Assembly (NCBI GenBank): GCA_034432795.1
Contig: DAOUBF010000006.1
Coordinates: 62,001-126,000 of the forward strand
Source: DAOUBF01 sp034432795
Lineage (GTDB): Bacteria > Chloroflexota > Anaerolineae > DSLN01
DNA: 64,000 bases
Direction: 5' to 3'
Both the position numbers and the translations under genes were made by a program. Shown here one piece after another: positions 26,758 through 34,640 of this stretch. Position 1 is the stretch's first letter; each line of letters opens with the position of its first letter. The notes under the pieces were generated by a model. It worked only from the letters and a program-made list of their open reading frames with translations, had not been told where the DNA came from and searched no databases.

Positions 26758-28974
26758 ATGTCCGCCGACTTTGTCCGTCGCGCCGAGGCTGCGTTAAACG
26801 ACGCCCGGCTGCAGGCTGCGCTGGCCCAGGCGACCGGCCGCTTTCTCACCAGCCGGGAACGCGCCTGGGGCGAATTGGAGGACATCCAGGCGCACCGCCA
26901 GCGCGCCCGCGCCATCCGCGACCACGTCCTGGATCACCTGGACGACTATCTGGCCCGGCTGGAGGCAGCCCTCATCCGCGCCGGCGGTAACGTCCATTAT
27001 GCGCCCGATGCCGCCGCTGCCTGCCGCATCATCGCCGACATCGCCCAGGCGCACCGCGTCCAACTGGCCGTCAAGTCCAAGTCCATGACCTCGGAGGAAA
27101 TCCATCTGAACGCAGCACTGGCGCAGGCCGGTGTGGAGGTCGTGGAGACCGATCTGGGCGAGTGGATCATCCAGCTTGCCGGTGAGCCGCCCAGCCACAT
27201 CATCGCACCGGCGGTGCACAAGACCAGGGGGCAGGTCGCCGAACTCTTCGCCGCAGCCACCGGCGAGGCCATCCCGGATGACATCCCCACGCTGACGAAA
27301 ATCGCCCGGCGCGAACTGCGCCGCCGCTTCTTAAGCGCCGACCTGGGCATCTCCGGGGTCAACTTCGCTGTGGCGGAGACCGGGACGCTGGTGATCGTCA
27401 CCAACGAGGGCAACGGGCGGCTGGTGACCAGCCTGCCGCCCGTGCACATTGCCCTGATGGGCCTTGAGAAGGTGGTGCCGACCTGGGAGGACCTGGCGGT
27501 GCTATTAGCGCTTCTGCCGCGCAGCGCCACCGGCCAGAAGATCTCCAGTTACGTCACGTCAGTAACCGGGCCGCGCCGGGCGGGCGAGGCCGATGGCCCG
27601 GCGGAGTTGCACCTGGTCATCCTGGACAACGGCCGCCGCCGTATCCTGGCGAGCGCTTACCGGGAGTCCCTGCGCTGCCTGCGTTGTGGCGCGTGTCTGA
27701 ACGCCTGCCCGGTGTACAACGTCGTCGGCGGTCATGCCTACGGCGGGACGTACTCCGGGCCGATTGGGGCGGTGCAGACGCCCCTGTTTGAGGGGCTGGC
27801 CGCGCACGCCGACCTGCCTCACGCCTCCAGCCTGTGCGGCGCCTGCCTGGACGCCTGCCCGGTGGAGATTGACATCCCCCGGATGCTCCTGGACCTGCGC
27901 CACGATCTGGCGGAGGACGGAGGATGGAGAGGACAGCAGATAGGTAGCGGATTAGCGGATACCAGAGAGCAAAGAGAGCGCGCAATAGAAATCTCTGCGT
28001 CCTCTGCGCGCTCTGCGGTGAAAATAAAAAGAGGAGGACAGAGGACAATCGTCCGTCGTCTGTCATCTCTCGTCCCCTGGCTGTACCGCTGGGTAGCGCA
28101 GAGCCAGGCCCGCTGGCGCCTGGCGCTGCGGCTGGCCTATTGGCTCTCGCGCCCCTTCGCCCGCGATGGGTGGATGCGTGCACTGCCCGGCCCATTGGGG
28201 CGCTGGACACAGGCGCGTGACTTCCCCGCCCCCGCCCGGCGGAGCTTCCATGCCCGCTGGCATACACTGGCGGCCGAGCGCACAAAGGGCGGAGGACGAA
28301 GGACGGAGGACGGCGCAGGGGCGAGGTATGCCTCACCCCTCCAACCCCCGTCGTCCGTCACCCGTCCACCGTCGTCTGTTTGGGAGCGCTTCGCTGCCGA
28401 ACTGACCCAGGTCGGTGGCGCTGCATTCCAGGCAGCGGACCGCGCCGAGGCCATACAGCAGGCCCTTGCCTGGGCGCAGGCACATTCTGCCCGGCGCGTC
28501 CTGGTGTGCGCCGCGCCGGAGACAGAGGGGGTGGCGCAGGCGTTCGCCGAGGCGGGGTTTGTGGTGGAGGAAGCCGCGCCTGTGGGTGGCGTGCGCAGCG
28601 ATGAAGAGCGCGCCCGGCTGCGCCAGCGTTGGGCCGCCGCCGACCTGGTCATCTCTGGCGCGGATGCGGCCATCGCCGAGACCGGGACGCTCGTCCTGGC
28701 CGCCCGCCCGGAACTGCCTCGCGCTGCGACCCTGCTGCCGCCGTTCCATATCGCCCTCCTAGATCAGGCGCGGCTTGTACCGACCCTGACCGACCTGATC
28801 CCGATGTGGCGCCGCCAGGGGTGGCCCAGCGGCCTGTTGTTCACCACCGGCCCCAGCCGCACCGCCGACATTGAGCAGACCCTGACCATCGGCGTACACG
28901 GGCCGAGGGAAGTGCTGGTGATCGGCTTCCCCGCCTCTAACGGAACTCCGGGAAGCGAGCCAGAACTGCGTTAA
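26758..28974 (+). CDS. LUD-domain LutB-LutC fusion (iron-sulfur lactate-utilisation type protein)
   Basis: 738 residues. LutB-like half: LUD domain with KSKSMTSEEIHLN, GVNFAVAETGTLVIVTNEGNGR and TKIARRELR, then Fe-S motifs C307LRCGACLNAC317P and C360GACLDAC367P. LutC-like half (about 545-738) is a second LUD domain (DLVISGADAAIAETGTLVLAARP, LLPPFHIALL). In LutABC these proteins oxidise L-lactate; normally LutB and LutC are separate and LutA is nearby, which is not the case here. Residues ~385-440 and ~507-540 are translated dispersed repeats (see 27911 and 28279). Leaderless start at 26758; the 3' end overlaps the convergent gene by 38 bp. Confidence 0.87.
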   Translation: MSADFVRRAEAALNDARLQAALAQATGRFLTSRERAWGELEDIQAHRQRARAIRDHVLDHLDDYLARLEAALIRAGGNVHYAPDAAAACRIIADIAQAHRVQLAVKSKSMTSEEIHLNAALAQAGVEVVETDLGEWIIQLAGEPPSHIIAPAVHKTRGQVAELFAAATGEAIPDDIPTLTKIARRELRRRFLSADLGISGVNFAVAETGTLVIVTNEGNGRLVTSLPPVHIALMGLEKVVPTWEDLAVLLALLPRSATGQKISSYVTSVTGPRRAGEADGPAELHLVILDNGRRRILASAYRESLRCLRCGACLNACPVYNVVGGHAYGGTYSGPIGAVQTPLFEGLAAHADLPHASSLCGACLDACPVEIDIPRMLLDLRHDLAEDGGWRGQQIGSGLADTREQRERAIEISASSARSAVKIKRGGQRTIVRRLSSLVPWLYRWVAQSQARWRLALRLAYWLSRPFARDGWMRALPGPLGRWTQARDFPAPARRSFHARWHTLAAERTKGGGRRTEDGAGARYASPLQPPSSVTRPPSSVWERFAAELTQVGGAAFQAADRAEAIQQALAWAQAHSARRVLVCAAPETEGVAQAFAEAGFVVEEAAPVGGVRSDEERARLRQRWAAADLVISGADAAIAETGTLVLAARPELPRAATLLPPFHIALLDQARLVPTLTDLIPMWRRQGWPSGLLFTTGPSRTADIEQTLTIGVHGPREVLVIGFPASNGTPGSEPELR
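27911..28076. repeat. repeat block translated within the LutB-LutC gene (families C and D)
   Basis: GGAGGACGGAGGATGGAG-type triplets, then the family-D motif CTCTGCGTCCTCTGCGCG (27989-28018) and CGTCCGTCGTCTGTCATC. The frame stays open and adds about 55 residues between the Fe-S domain and the next helix. Confidence 0.75.
28279..28376. repeat. second translated repeat block in the LutB-LutC gene
   Basis: GGCGGAGGACGAAGGACGGAG then CGTCGTCCGTCACCCGTCCA: a family-C inverted repeat of about 98 bp, in frame, separating the LutB and LutC halves. Confidence 0.75.
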
Positions 28975-30448
28975 TCACATCCATCGTGGGGCCGAGGACG
29001 ACCAATGCCTGATTAGAGCGGAACAGGAGGCATTGGCTGCTTGCGCTGCCGCTCCAGCACCGCTGACCGGGGCGTTGCTCCCCGGCCTGGCCGCCGAAGC
29101 GTGCCTGGGCATAGCGCGTGTAGGCGCCCACGAACTCGGTGGCCTCGGCAGCCGTATCCCAGACCGTGCGCAGCGCCAGGACGGTTTGCGCCTGGGCCTC
29201 CTGGTAATACACGGCGTAGCGGTCGCCGCCCCAGCCCTCGGCAGCAGCGCTGGCCTCCTCGGAATCTATCTGGCCTTCCAGGACGACGCGCAGCAGGAAC
29301 TCGCCCAGGCTGTCCTCGTCCATCAGCCGCCAGCCAGCGCCCAGCGTGTCGGTCAACGGGGGCAGCGTCACCGGCTGCGGGGCATCGCCAGCGCGATAGC
29401 GCTCCGGGTGCATGATCTGTTCGGTGGAGACCGGCGGGTCGGCCCAGACCCGATTGACGGCCTCCCACCCGCCCTCATTATAGAACTCCTGGACGAATTG
29501 CAGGCCATAGACATAGGGGAACTGGAGCTCCTCCTGGAAGACGCGGGGGGCGTTTTCCAGCGTGCTCTGATCGGCTGCGCCCAACTGCTCCAATAGCCCG
29601 GCCAGGTCCTGAGGGCCGAAATAGCGTTGTACGTACTGCTGCATGATCAGCAGGGCATCGCCCTCGGCCAGGGCGCGGATGGCCTCGGCGCGCTGCGAGT
29701 CGCGCTCATCGTCAATCCCCAGGCCCTCCAGGTCAAAGTGCTGGTCTTGCAGCGCGTGCCCGTACTCATGGGCGAAGGTGGTCTTCTCCAGCGGGCCGAA
29801 TTGGGCCAGATCGCTGATCACGTAGAGCTTTTTGGCATCCGAGTCGTAGAAGCCGGCGATCTGCTCACTGTATAAGTCCACATAAAAGCCATGCAGGTCC
29901 ATCTCGCTGTCCAGGAGGCCGAAGGCCAGCAGGGTGATCAGGTCGCTGCGGGCCTCCTCCTCGGGGTAATCCTCATTGAGCTTACGGGTAATATACTCGC
30001 GCAACTCCGCCGCGGTCATGATGGCGCGTTCCACCGGCCGCCTGGGTGTCAGCCCACGCAGGGCACTGACCTGGCGCTGGATAGAGTCCATCAGGCTGAC
30101 ATCCAACGCCGGCGTGATAGTGGGTGGGGGCGTTAGCGTGGCCCTGGGGGATGGCGGTGGAGGCGTAATGGAGGGGGTGGAGAGCGGGCCAGGGATGGGT
30201 GTGCTGGTCAGGCGGCTGCGCAGGTCGTCCAGTTCGCGCTGTTGCGTGGCCACCTGGGCCTGGAGGTTGGCGATAAGCGTGCCGCGCGCTTCAGCGGTCG
30301 CCTGGGCGGCGTCAAGCTCCCTTTGCGCGTCGCCGATCCTGGCGTCGGCGACAAACCAGCCCAGAGCCAGGAGGGCGCTGGCGACGAGCGCGGCGCCCAG
30401 GCACAGAGCAAGGGCCACAAAAGCTATCGGAACCAGAGTACGACGCAT
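28937..30448 (-). CDS. Membrane-anchored putative zinc metallopeptidase (HExxH-type)
   Basis: 503 residues. N-terminal membrane anchor (about 7-32), coiled coil (about 38-80), a Thr/Pro-rich spacer (80-115) and an extracellular domain with TFAHEYGHALQDQHFD, an HExGH metal site of gluzincin style, about residue 222. Glu ligands are likely in the following helices (RALAEGDALL). I do not recognise a named family; substrate unknown. Ribosome site GAGGAG. Its 3' end overlaps the convergent LutB-LutC gene by 38 bp. Confidence 0.75.
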   Translation of the reverse strand: MRRTLVPIAFVALALCLGAALVASALLALGWFVADARIGDAQRELDAAQATAEARGTLIANLQAQVATQQRELDDLRSRLTSTPIPGPLSTPSITPPPPSPRATLTPPPTITPALDVSLMDSIQRQVSALRGLTPRRPVERAIMTAAELREYITRKLNEDYPEEEARSDLITLLAFGLLDSEMDLHGFYVDLYSEQIAGFYDSDAKKLYVISDLAQFGPLEKTTFAHEYGHALQDQHFDLEGLGIDDERDSQRAEAIRALAEGDALLIMQQYVQRYFGPQDLAGLLEQLGAADQSTLENAPRVFQEELQFPYVYGLQFVQEFYNEGGWEAVNRVWADPPVSTEQIMHPERYRAGDAPQPVTLPPLTDTLGAGWRLMDEDSLGEFLLRVVLEGQIDSEEASAAAEGWGGDRYAVYYQEAQAQTVLALRTVWDTAAEATEFVGAYTRYAQARFGGQAGEQRPGQRCWSGSASSQCLLFRSNQALVVLGPTMDVINAVLARFPEFR

Positions 30449-30469
30449 CTACGCTCTCCTCATAAACGC

Positions 30470-30612
30470 CCCTACCCTCCCTCTGGATGGGGGAGGGGCA
30501 GGGAGGGGGTGACATTGCCCCCCACCCCAACCCTCCCCCGCAAGGGGGGAGGGGGTGAGTTCCCAGTACCGGGCTTCCCATTAGGGGGGAGATGACCTCC
30601 CCCGGCCCTTCC
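30470..30612. repeat. family-A block, three units
   Basis: CCCTCCCTCTGGATGGGGGAGG, CCCCACCCCAACCCTCCCCC and AGTACCGGGCTTCCCATTAG in succession between two minus-strand genes. Confidence 0.8.
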
Positions 30613-30632
30613 CCTTATAGGGACGGGAGTGG

Positions 30633-31010
30633 TTAGGCCGAGGCCACCAGCACCGACAGGATCAATGAAAGGGCCAGGACGATGGCCGCCGCCAGGCCGA
30701 ACAGCACGACCCAGGGACGGTTCTCGCGTCGCGCCTGGCGGTTGGCCTTCGCCATCTCCTCCAGCTTCTGGCCCTCCAGGATGGCACGGCGGGCAAGCAA
30801 CGCCCCACCGGGGTCACCGGCGATGGGAATGGCCGCCATCAGCCCCAGGACAATGGCCGCCCAGAACAGGGTCTCGGCCAGGTCACGCGCCGTCAGGCGG
30901 CCGGCAGTCCCGTTGCACAGGCCCGCCAGGCCGAGGACGGCGGCGAGCAGCAGGCCCAACTTCTGCCAGAAAGGCCGCCCCCTATGGGGGACATTGCGCT
31001 CAGCGCTCAC
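30633..31010 (-). CDS. Small membrane protein, unknown function
   Basis: 125 residues with about three membrane helices (18-36, 44-62, 99-122) and a charged loop (EGQKLEEMAKANRQARRENR). No family recognised. Starts with GTG 31010; no Shine-Dalgarno sequence. A TACAAT at 31018-31023 (minus strand) would put the transcript start one base from the GTG, i.e. leaderless. Confidence 0.6.
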   Translation of the reverse strand: MSAERNVPHRGRPFWQKLGLLLAAVLGLAGLCNGTAGRLTARDLAETLFWAAIVLGLMAAIPIAGDPGGALLARRAILEGQKLEEMAKANRQARRENRPWVVLFGLAAAIVLALSLILSVLVASA

Positions 31011-31050
31011 ACGCCTTATTGTAGCTGTGATAGGGGAAACGGGGAAATCG

Positions 31051-32892
31051 CTATGGCCCTCCCCCCGACGGCGCTGCCGGAAGTGGCGTAATGGTCAGGG
31101 CCTGAGTTGGAGCCGCGGTGGGCTGTGGGCCGGGCCAATCCGCTGGTTCCGGCATGGGCGTGGCGGTGGGGCCGTCCACGCCCGCCGTGGTGAAGCGCAA
31201 GGTGTAGGGTCGCTCACCCGTGCGGTGGACGATGACCTCAACAGGGGTGTTGGGGCGCAGCAGTCCTTCGGGGTCAAAGACGAAGCGGGTGAAGCCAGTC
31301 CCACTAAAGCTGCTCGTCCCTGGGACGATCTCGCCGCTGTCAGCGTAAAGAACACGTATACCGCCGCCGCTCCCGCCCAAAAGCAGGCCGGGCCAGCGCT
31401 TCTTCAAGGCCATGTCCACCAGGATCAACGTATCTCGCGGCACATCGGCCGCGCCATCGGGAGGCACGGTACGCACTACCGCAGGCGCGGTGGTCCACCA
31501 CCAGAGCAGGCCCAGCGCGGTCAGAACAAGGAGCGGCAGCCCGATAGACGCCACGCTCTTAAGCGCCATGCCTGCCTGCCACCAGGCGTGCAGTGTCCGG
31601 CCCAGGGCGAACACACCCAACGCCAGGATCATCAGGTGCAGGGCCAGCCCCAGGCTGATCAGGGGAATCGGGGAGGGGACCCAGGGCAGGGGTGTGTATT
31701 GCCAGTCTTCCACCCAGGCCGGCAGCGGAGCGAAGAGGGCGCGTCCGTAAACCCAGGCGCTCCGTCCAACCCAGAGAAGGAGCAGTCCAAGCCCTCCAAA
31801 CGTGATCAGGCGCCAGAAACCATCCCCCAGGCGCCCCCAGCCCCGCTCCCAGGCTCGCCTGGCGAGAAGCAGGAGCAGCACACCCGGCAAGGGCACGGCC
31901 ATATACATCTCCCTGACGACGCGGAGGGGGTAGGCGAGCGGGCTGATGTCCCAGACGTAGGCGGCCAGCCAGCCCAGCCCCGCCCAGAGCAGCATGTGGG
32001 GGAAGGCGGGCAGCGCCCAACGGGGCCGCGTCCCTTGTCGGAGAGCGAGGATGAACCCTAATAGGGCGTAAGGGAGCACAAGCCAGCGCACGGCGAGGAA
32101 TAGCCACCCGGCCCAGGTCACCGTGGGCAGCCAGGCATCCGGGACGACGTGGTTTGAGGAGTGCCAGCCCTGAATACTCCCGGCCGCCGGCAGCATACCG
32201 GCCGGGCCAGGCAGCACAAGGGTCGGCGCGAGGGATGTAGCGGCCAGGAGGACCAGGGTCAGCGCCTCCCAGGGGAAGCGTCGTGCGACCGCCTCCGGCT
32301 CGGCATGGAAGAGCCGCCCGGCCAACCCCCAACGCCGAGGCGGCCCCTGGGTCACCAGCGTCAGCGCCGCCAGGGCGTAGAGCAGCGGAAGGCCCAGGAC
32401 GAGGACACCTATCGGCCCTGGCGCACCCATGTTGCCCCAAGACCACAGCGCAGCCCACCAGGTGGGATACGTGACCAGGAGCAGCCCGTGTGCGACGGCC
32501 CAGGCCAGCAAGAGGCGCGGCCAATGGTAGATGAGCGAGAGCATCACCAAGGCCAGTCCGCTGAGGAAGTTAAAGGCGAGAAAGCCCTCCTGCGTGTCAA
32601 GGGGGTCATAGGGCGCGTAGCGAGTGACGCCCAGCACACCGGTGGCGGGGATGGCGCCGAGTGCCGCCAGGGTCAATAGCGGTGGAATGACGAGGAGCCA
32701 GGGGGAAGCCGGGTCGCGCCGGGTGCGCAGCAGGACGACCAGGCTGCCCAGGACGAACAGCCCGTGCCAGGCGACCGCGCCCGGATGCAACACCCAGCCG
32801 TCGGCCCGCAGGCCGAAGGCGATCAGGCTCACCACCGCCAGGGCGTGAGCCAGGGTGTAGATCAGTAACAGGACACGAGTGAATGTGGTCAT
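31051..32892 (-). CDS. Large polytopic membrane protein with C-terminal extracytoplasmic Ig-like domain
   Basis: About 613 residues. Roughly twelve hydrophobic segments between 5 and 470, then APAVVRTVPPDGAADVPRDTLILVDM, which resembles a bacterial Ig-like (Big_5) domain, and a Thr/Pro/Ala-rich tail (PTATPMPEPADWPGPQPTAA). No enzymatic motif recognised. Start ATG 32892 (MTTFTRVLLL) has GGAG upstream; a slightly longer frame start exists at 32910. It lies in a run of surface/lipoprotein genes. Confidence 0.65.
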   Translation of the reverse strand: MTTFTRVLLLIYTLAHALAVVSLIAFGLRADGWVLHPGAVAWHGLFVLGSLVVLLRTRRDPASPWLLVIPPLLTLAALGAIPATGVLGVTRYAPYDPLDTQEGFLAFNFLSGLALVMLSLIYHWPRLLLAWAVAHGLLLVTYPTWWAALWSWGNMGAPGPIGVLVLGLPLLYALAALTLVTQGPPRRWGLAGRLFHAEPEAVARRFPWEALTLVLLAATSLAPTLVLPGPAGMLPAAGSIQGWHSSNHVVPDAWLPTVTWAGWLFLAVRWLVLPYALLGFILALRQGTRPRWALPAFPHMLLWAGLGWLAAYVWDISPLAYPLRVVREMYMAVPLPGVLLLLLARRAWERGWGRLGDGFWRLITFGGLGLLLLWVGRSAWVYGRALFAPLPAWVEDWQYTPLPWVPSPIPLISLGLALHLMILALGVFALGRTLHAWWQAGMALKSVASIGLPLLVLTALGLLWWWTTAPAVVRTVPPDGAADVPRDTLILVDMALKKRWPGLLLGGSGGGIRVLYADSGEIVPGTSSFSGTGFTRFVFDPEGLLRPNTPVEVIVHRTGERPYTLRFTTAGVDGPTATPMPEPADWPGPQPTAAPTQALTITPLPAAPSGGGP

Positions 32893-32929
32893 CCATCTCC
32901 AGGGTATCATAAATTCATCTGCCTGTCAC

Positions 32930-32951
32930 CTGTGGAAATCCACAGTTTTTT
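32930..32951 (+). terminator. hairpin plus T-run on the plus strand, opposite to flanking genes
   Basis: CTGTGGA-AA-TCCACAG followed by TTTTTT. It reads as a rho-independent terminator on the plus strand although both flanking genes are on the minus strand. It may stop antisense transcription. Confidence 0.6.
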
Positions 32952-33060
32952 CGCGCTTGCCCTCATCGCGGCTGGGGGCGCCAGTCGCCCAGGGCGCAGC
33001 GCGGCGGCAGCCGCCACACCGGCAACAGGAGCGGATCAATCTGCCCTGTCCCCGGCAGGT

Positions 33061-33201
33061 CTACGCCGAAGACTGCCAGGCGGCCTCCTCTATCTCGGCC
33101 ACGCGCCGGACCTGCGCGGCCAATTCGTCCTGCTGCCGCCTGTCCACAAGCATCATCCCGGCGAACGCGAGCAGTGGTACGATCACCAGCCCCAGCAGCA
33201 C
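33061..33201 (-). CDS. Possible 46-residue single-pass membrane protein overlapping the TolB-like gene
   Basis: GTG 33201 with AGGAG 8 nt upstream; protein MLLGLVIVPLLAFAGMMLVD then a charged helix (RRQQDELAAQVRRVAEIEEAAW). It overlaps the last 19 nt of the TolB-like gene in another frame. Either a real small membrane protein or the frameshifted membrane anchor of that protein. A conserved frame in relatives would decide. Confidence 0.4.
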   Translation of the reverse strand: MLLGLVIVPLLAFAGMMLVDRRQQDELAAQVRRVAEIEEAAWQSSA

Positions 33202-34640
33202 CCATTCGACTCCTGCCACACGTCAAAGAGCGCGCTCCAATCCATGTGGCCATAGTACGGGATAATCGTCGTCTGCCAATCACCGTAATACTTAGATCCG
33301 CCAGGCGACTGGGAGAGTTCATCCACCACCCGGCGCGGGTCGCCGCCTGCGGACGGGACAAGCCAGAGGGAAGCCCGGTCCTGGGCGTCACCCCGGACGA
33401 AAAGAATGTGATCCCCGTTCAACCACAGCGGAGCCTCGTCACCGTAAGCCGGGTCATCCGTCAGTTGGCGTGGCCGGGCTTCCCCCAGGATATTGACCAC
33501 GAACAGGCGACGCTGCATCAGCCCCGCTTTGGCCTCGTTCCCGCCCCCCAGGTCGCCTTTGTCGGGCATGGCGATATAGGCGATCTGCTGGCCATCGGGC
33601 GACCAGGCGGGAGAGGAGGCGGCCACATCCGCCGGGGTCAGCGCCCGGCTCTCACCCGTCCTGGCCGAGAGGAGGTGCAGGCGCTTGCCCGTCCATGCCC
33701 CTCGGCCCCCGCCCGCGATCACCGCCACCCGGTCGCTCCCGGTCGGGCTGGGGACGACGAAATCGGCGTAGGCCAGCGTGGTCAGGCCGGGCTGGAGCGG
33801 GCCGCCGCCCTGAACAGGCAGGACGAACAACTCGCCGCCGTCGGCCAGAAGCGAGCGTGAGTACATCGGGTCCACCCAATAGAGCAGGGCCGACCCGTCC
33901 GCGACCCAGCCCGCCAGGAGTGGCTCATACGTCTCCGTACCTGCGTTGAGCAATTCAGCCGCGTCGCTGCCATCGGCGCGGATGCGCCACAGGCTGGCGT
34001 TGCGCCCGGGCCGCTCGCCCTCCTGCCGCATGGCAATATACTCATAAGCCAGCCAGACGCCATCGGGGCTCCAGGCGAAGCCCACCACGCCTGTATAGGG
34101 CTGGCCCACATCCGCGCCCACCAACTCCTGTTGGTTCGCCCCGTCGGCGTCCACAACCATCAGGGCGCCATCCCCGGTGGCGTAGGCCAGCCGATCTTGC
34201 GTCGGCGCCCAGGCAAAGGCAGTGATGGCGGCGCCGTCGTGCACCACATGGGCGGCGCTGCCATCAGCGCGCACCACCCACACCTGCTCCTGGCCCTTGC
34301 GGAACGCCAGCCATTCGCCGGAGGGCGACCAACGCGGCTCACGGTTCTGGCCGTCGGTCGTCAGGCGTTGGGGTTGTCCCTCGGGCAGCGCCTTGACCCA
34401 GATGTCGCCGCCCTGGACGTAGGCCACTTTGCCCAGAGATGGTGGAAGCGACACCGGCGTGGGTGTAGGCAGCGGAACCGGGGTGGATGTGGGCAACGAC
34501 GTGGGGACCTCCGCAGGGAGGGGCGAGGGCCAAGGGGTGATTGTGGGCGTGGGCAGCAGGGTGGCTGGCGCACAGGCGGCCAGCAGCATGACCAGCGCCA
34601 GGCCGACCCCGATAGACTTCAGCCCTGTTGTCAACTTCAT
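33183..34640 (-). CDS. TolB/WD40-like beta-propeller lipoprotein
   Basis: 485 residues. Lipobox LLAAC23, a Thr/Pro spacer (about 28-68), then repeated WSPDG/WSPSGEWLAF, ADGS, DGQQIAYIAMPD blades of a TolB-type propeller. An extracytoplasmic binding or scaffold lipoprotein; no catalytic site. It overlaps the upstream LVIVD gene by 4 nt (ATGA) and shares the same N-terminal design. The last residues ESNGCCWGW look unlike the rest and may follow a small frameshift. Confidence 0.85.
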   Translation of the reverse strand: MKLTTGLKSIGVGLALVMLLAACAPATLLPTPTITPWPSPLPAEVPTSLPTSTPVPLPTPTPVSLPPSLGKVAYVQGGDIWVKALPEGQPQRLTTDGQNREPRWSPSGEWLAFRKGQEQVWVVRADGSAAHVVHDGAAITAFAWAPTQDRLAYATGDGALMVVDADGANQQELVGADVGQPYTGVVGFAWSPDGVWLAYEYIAMRQEGERPGRNASLWRIRADGSDAAELLNAGTETYEPLLAGWVADGSALLYWVDPMYSRSLLADGGELFVLPVQGGGPLQPGLTTLAYADFVVPSPTGSDRVAVIAGGGRGAWTGKRLHLLSARTGESRALTPADVAASSPAWSPDGQQIAYIAMPDKGDLGGGNEAKAGLMQRRLFVVNILGEARPRQLTDDPAYGDEAPLWLNGDHILFVRGDAQDRASLWLVPSAGGDPRRVVDELSQSPGGSKYYGDWQTTIIPYYGHMDWSALFDVWQESNGCCWGW

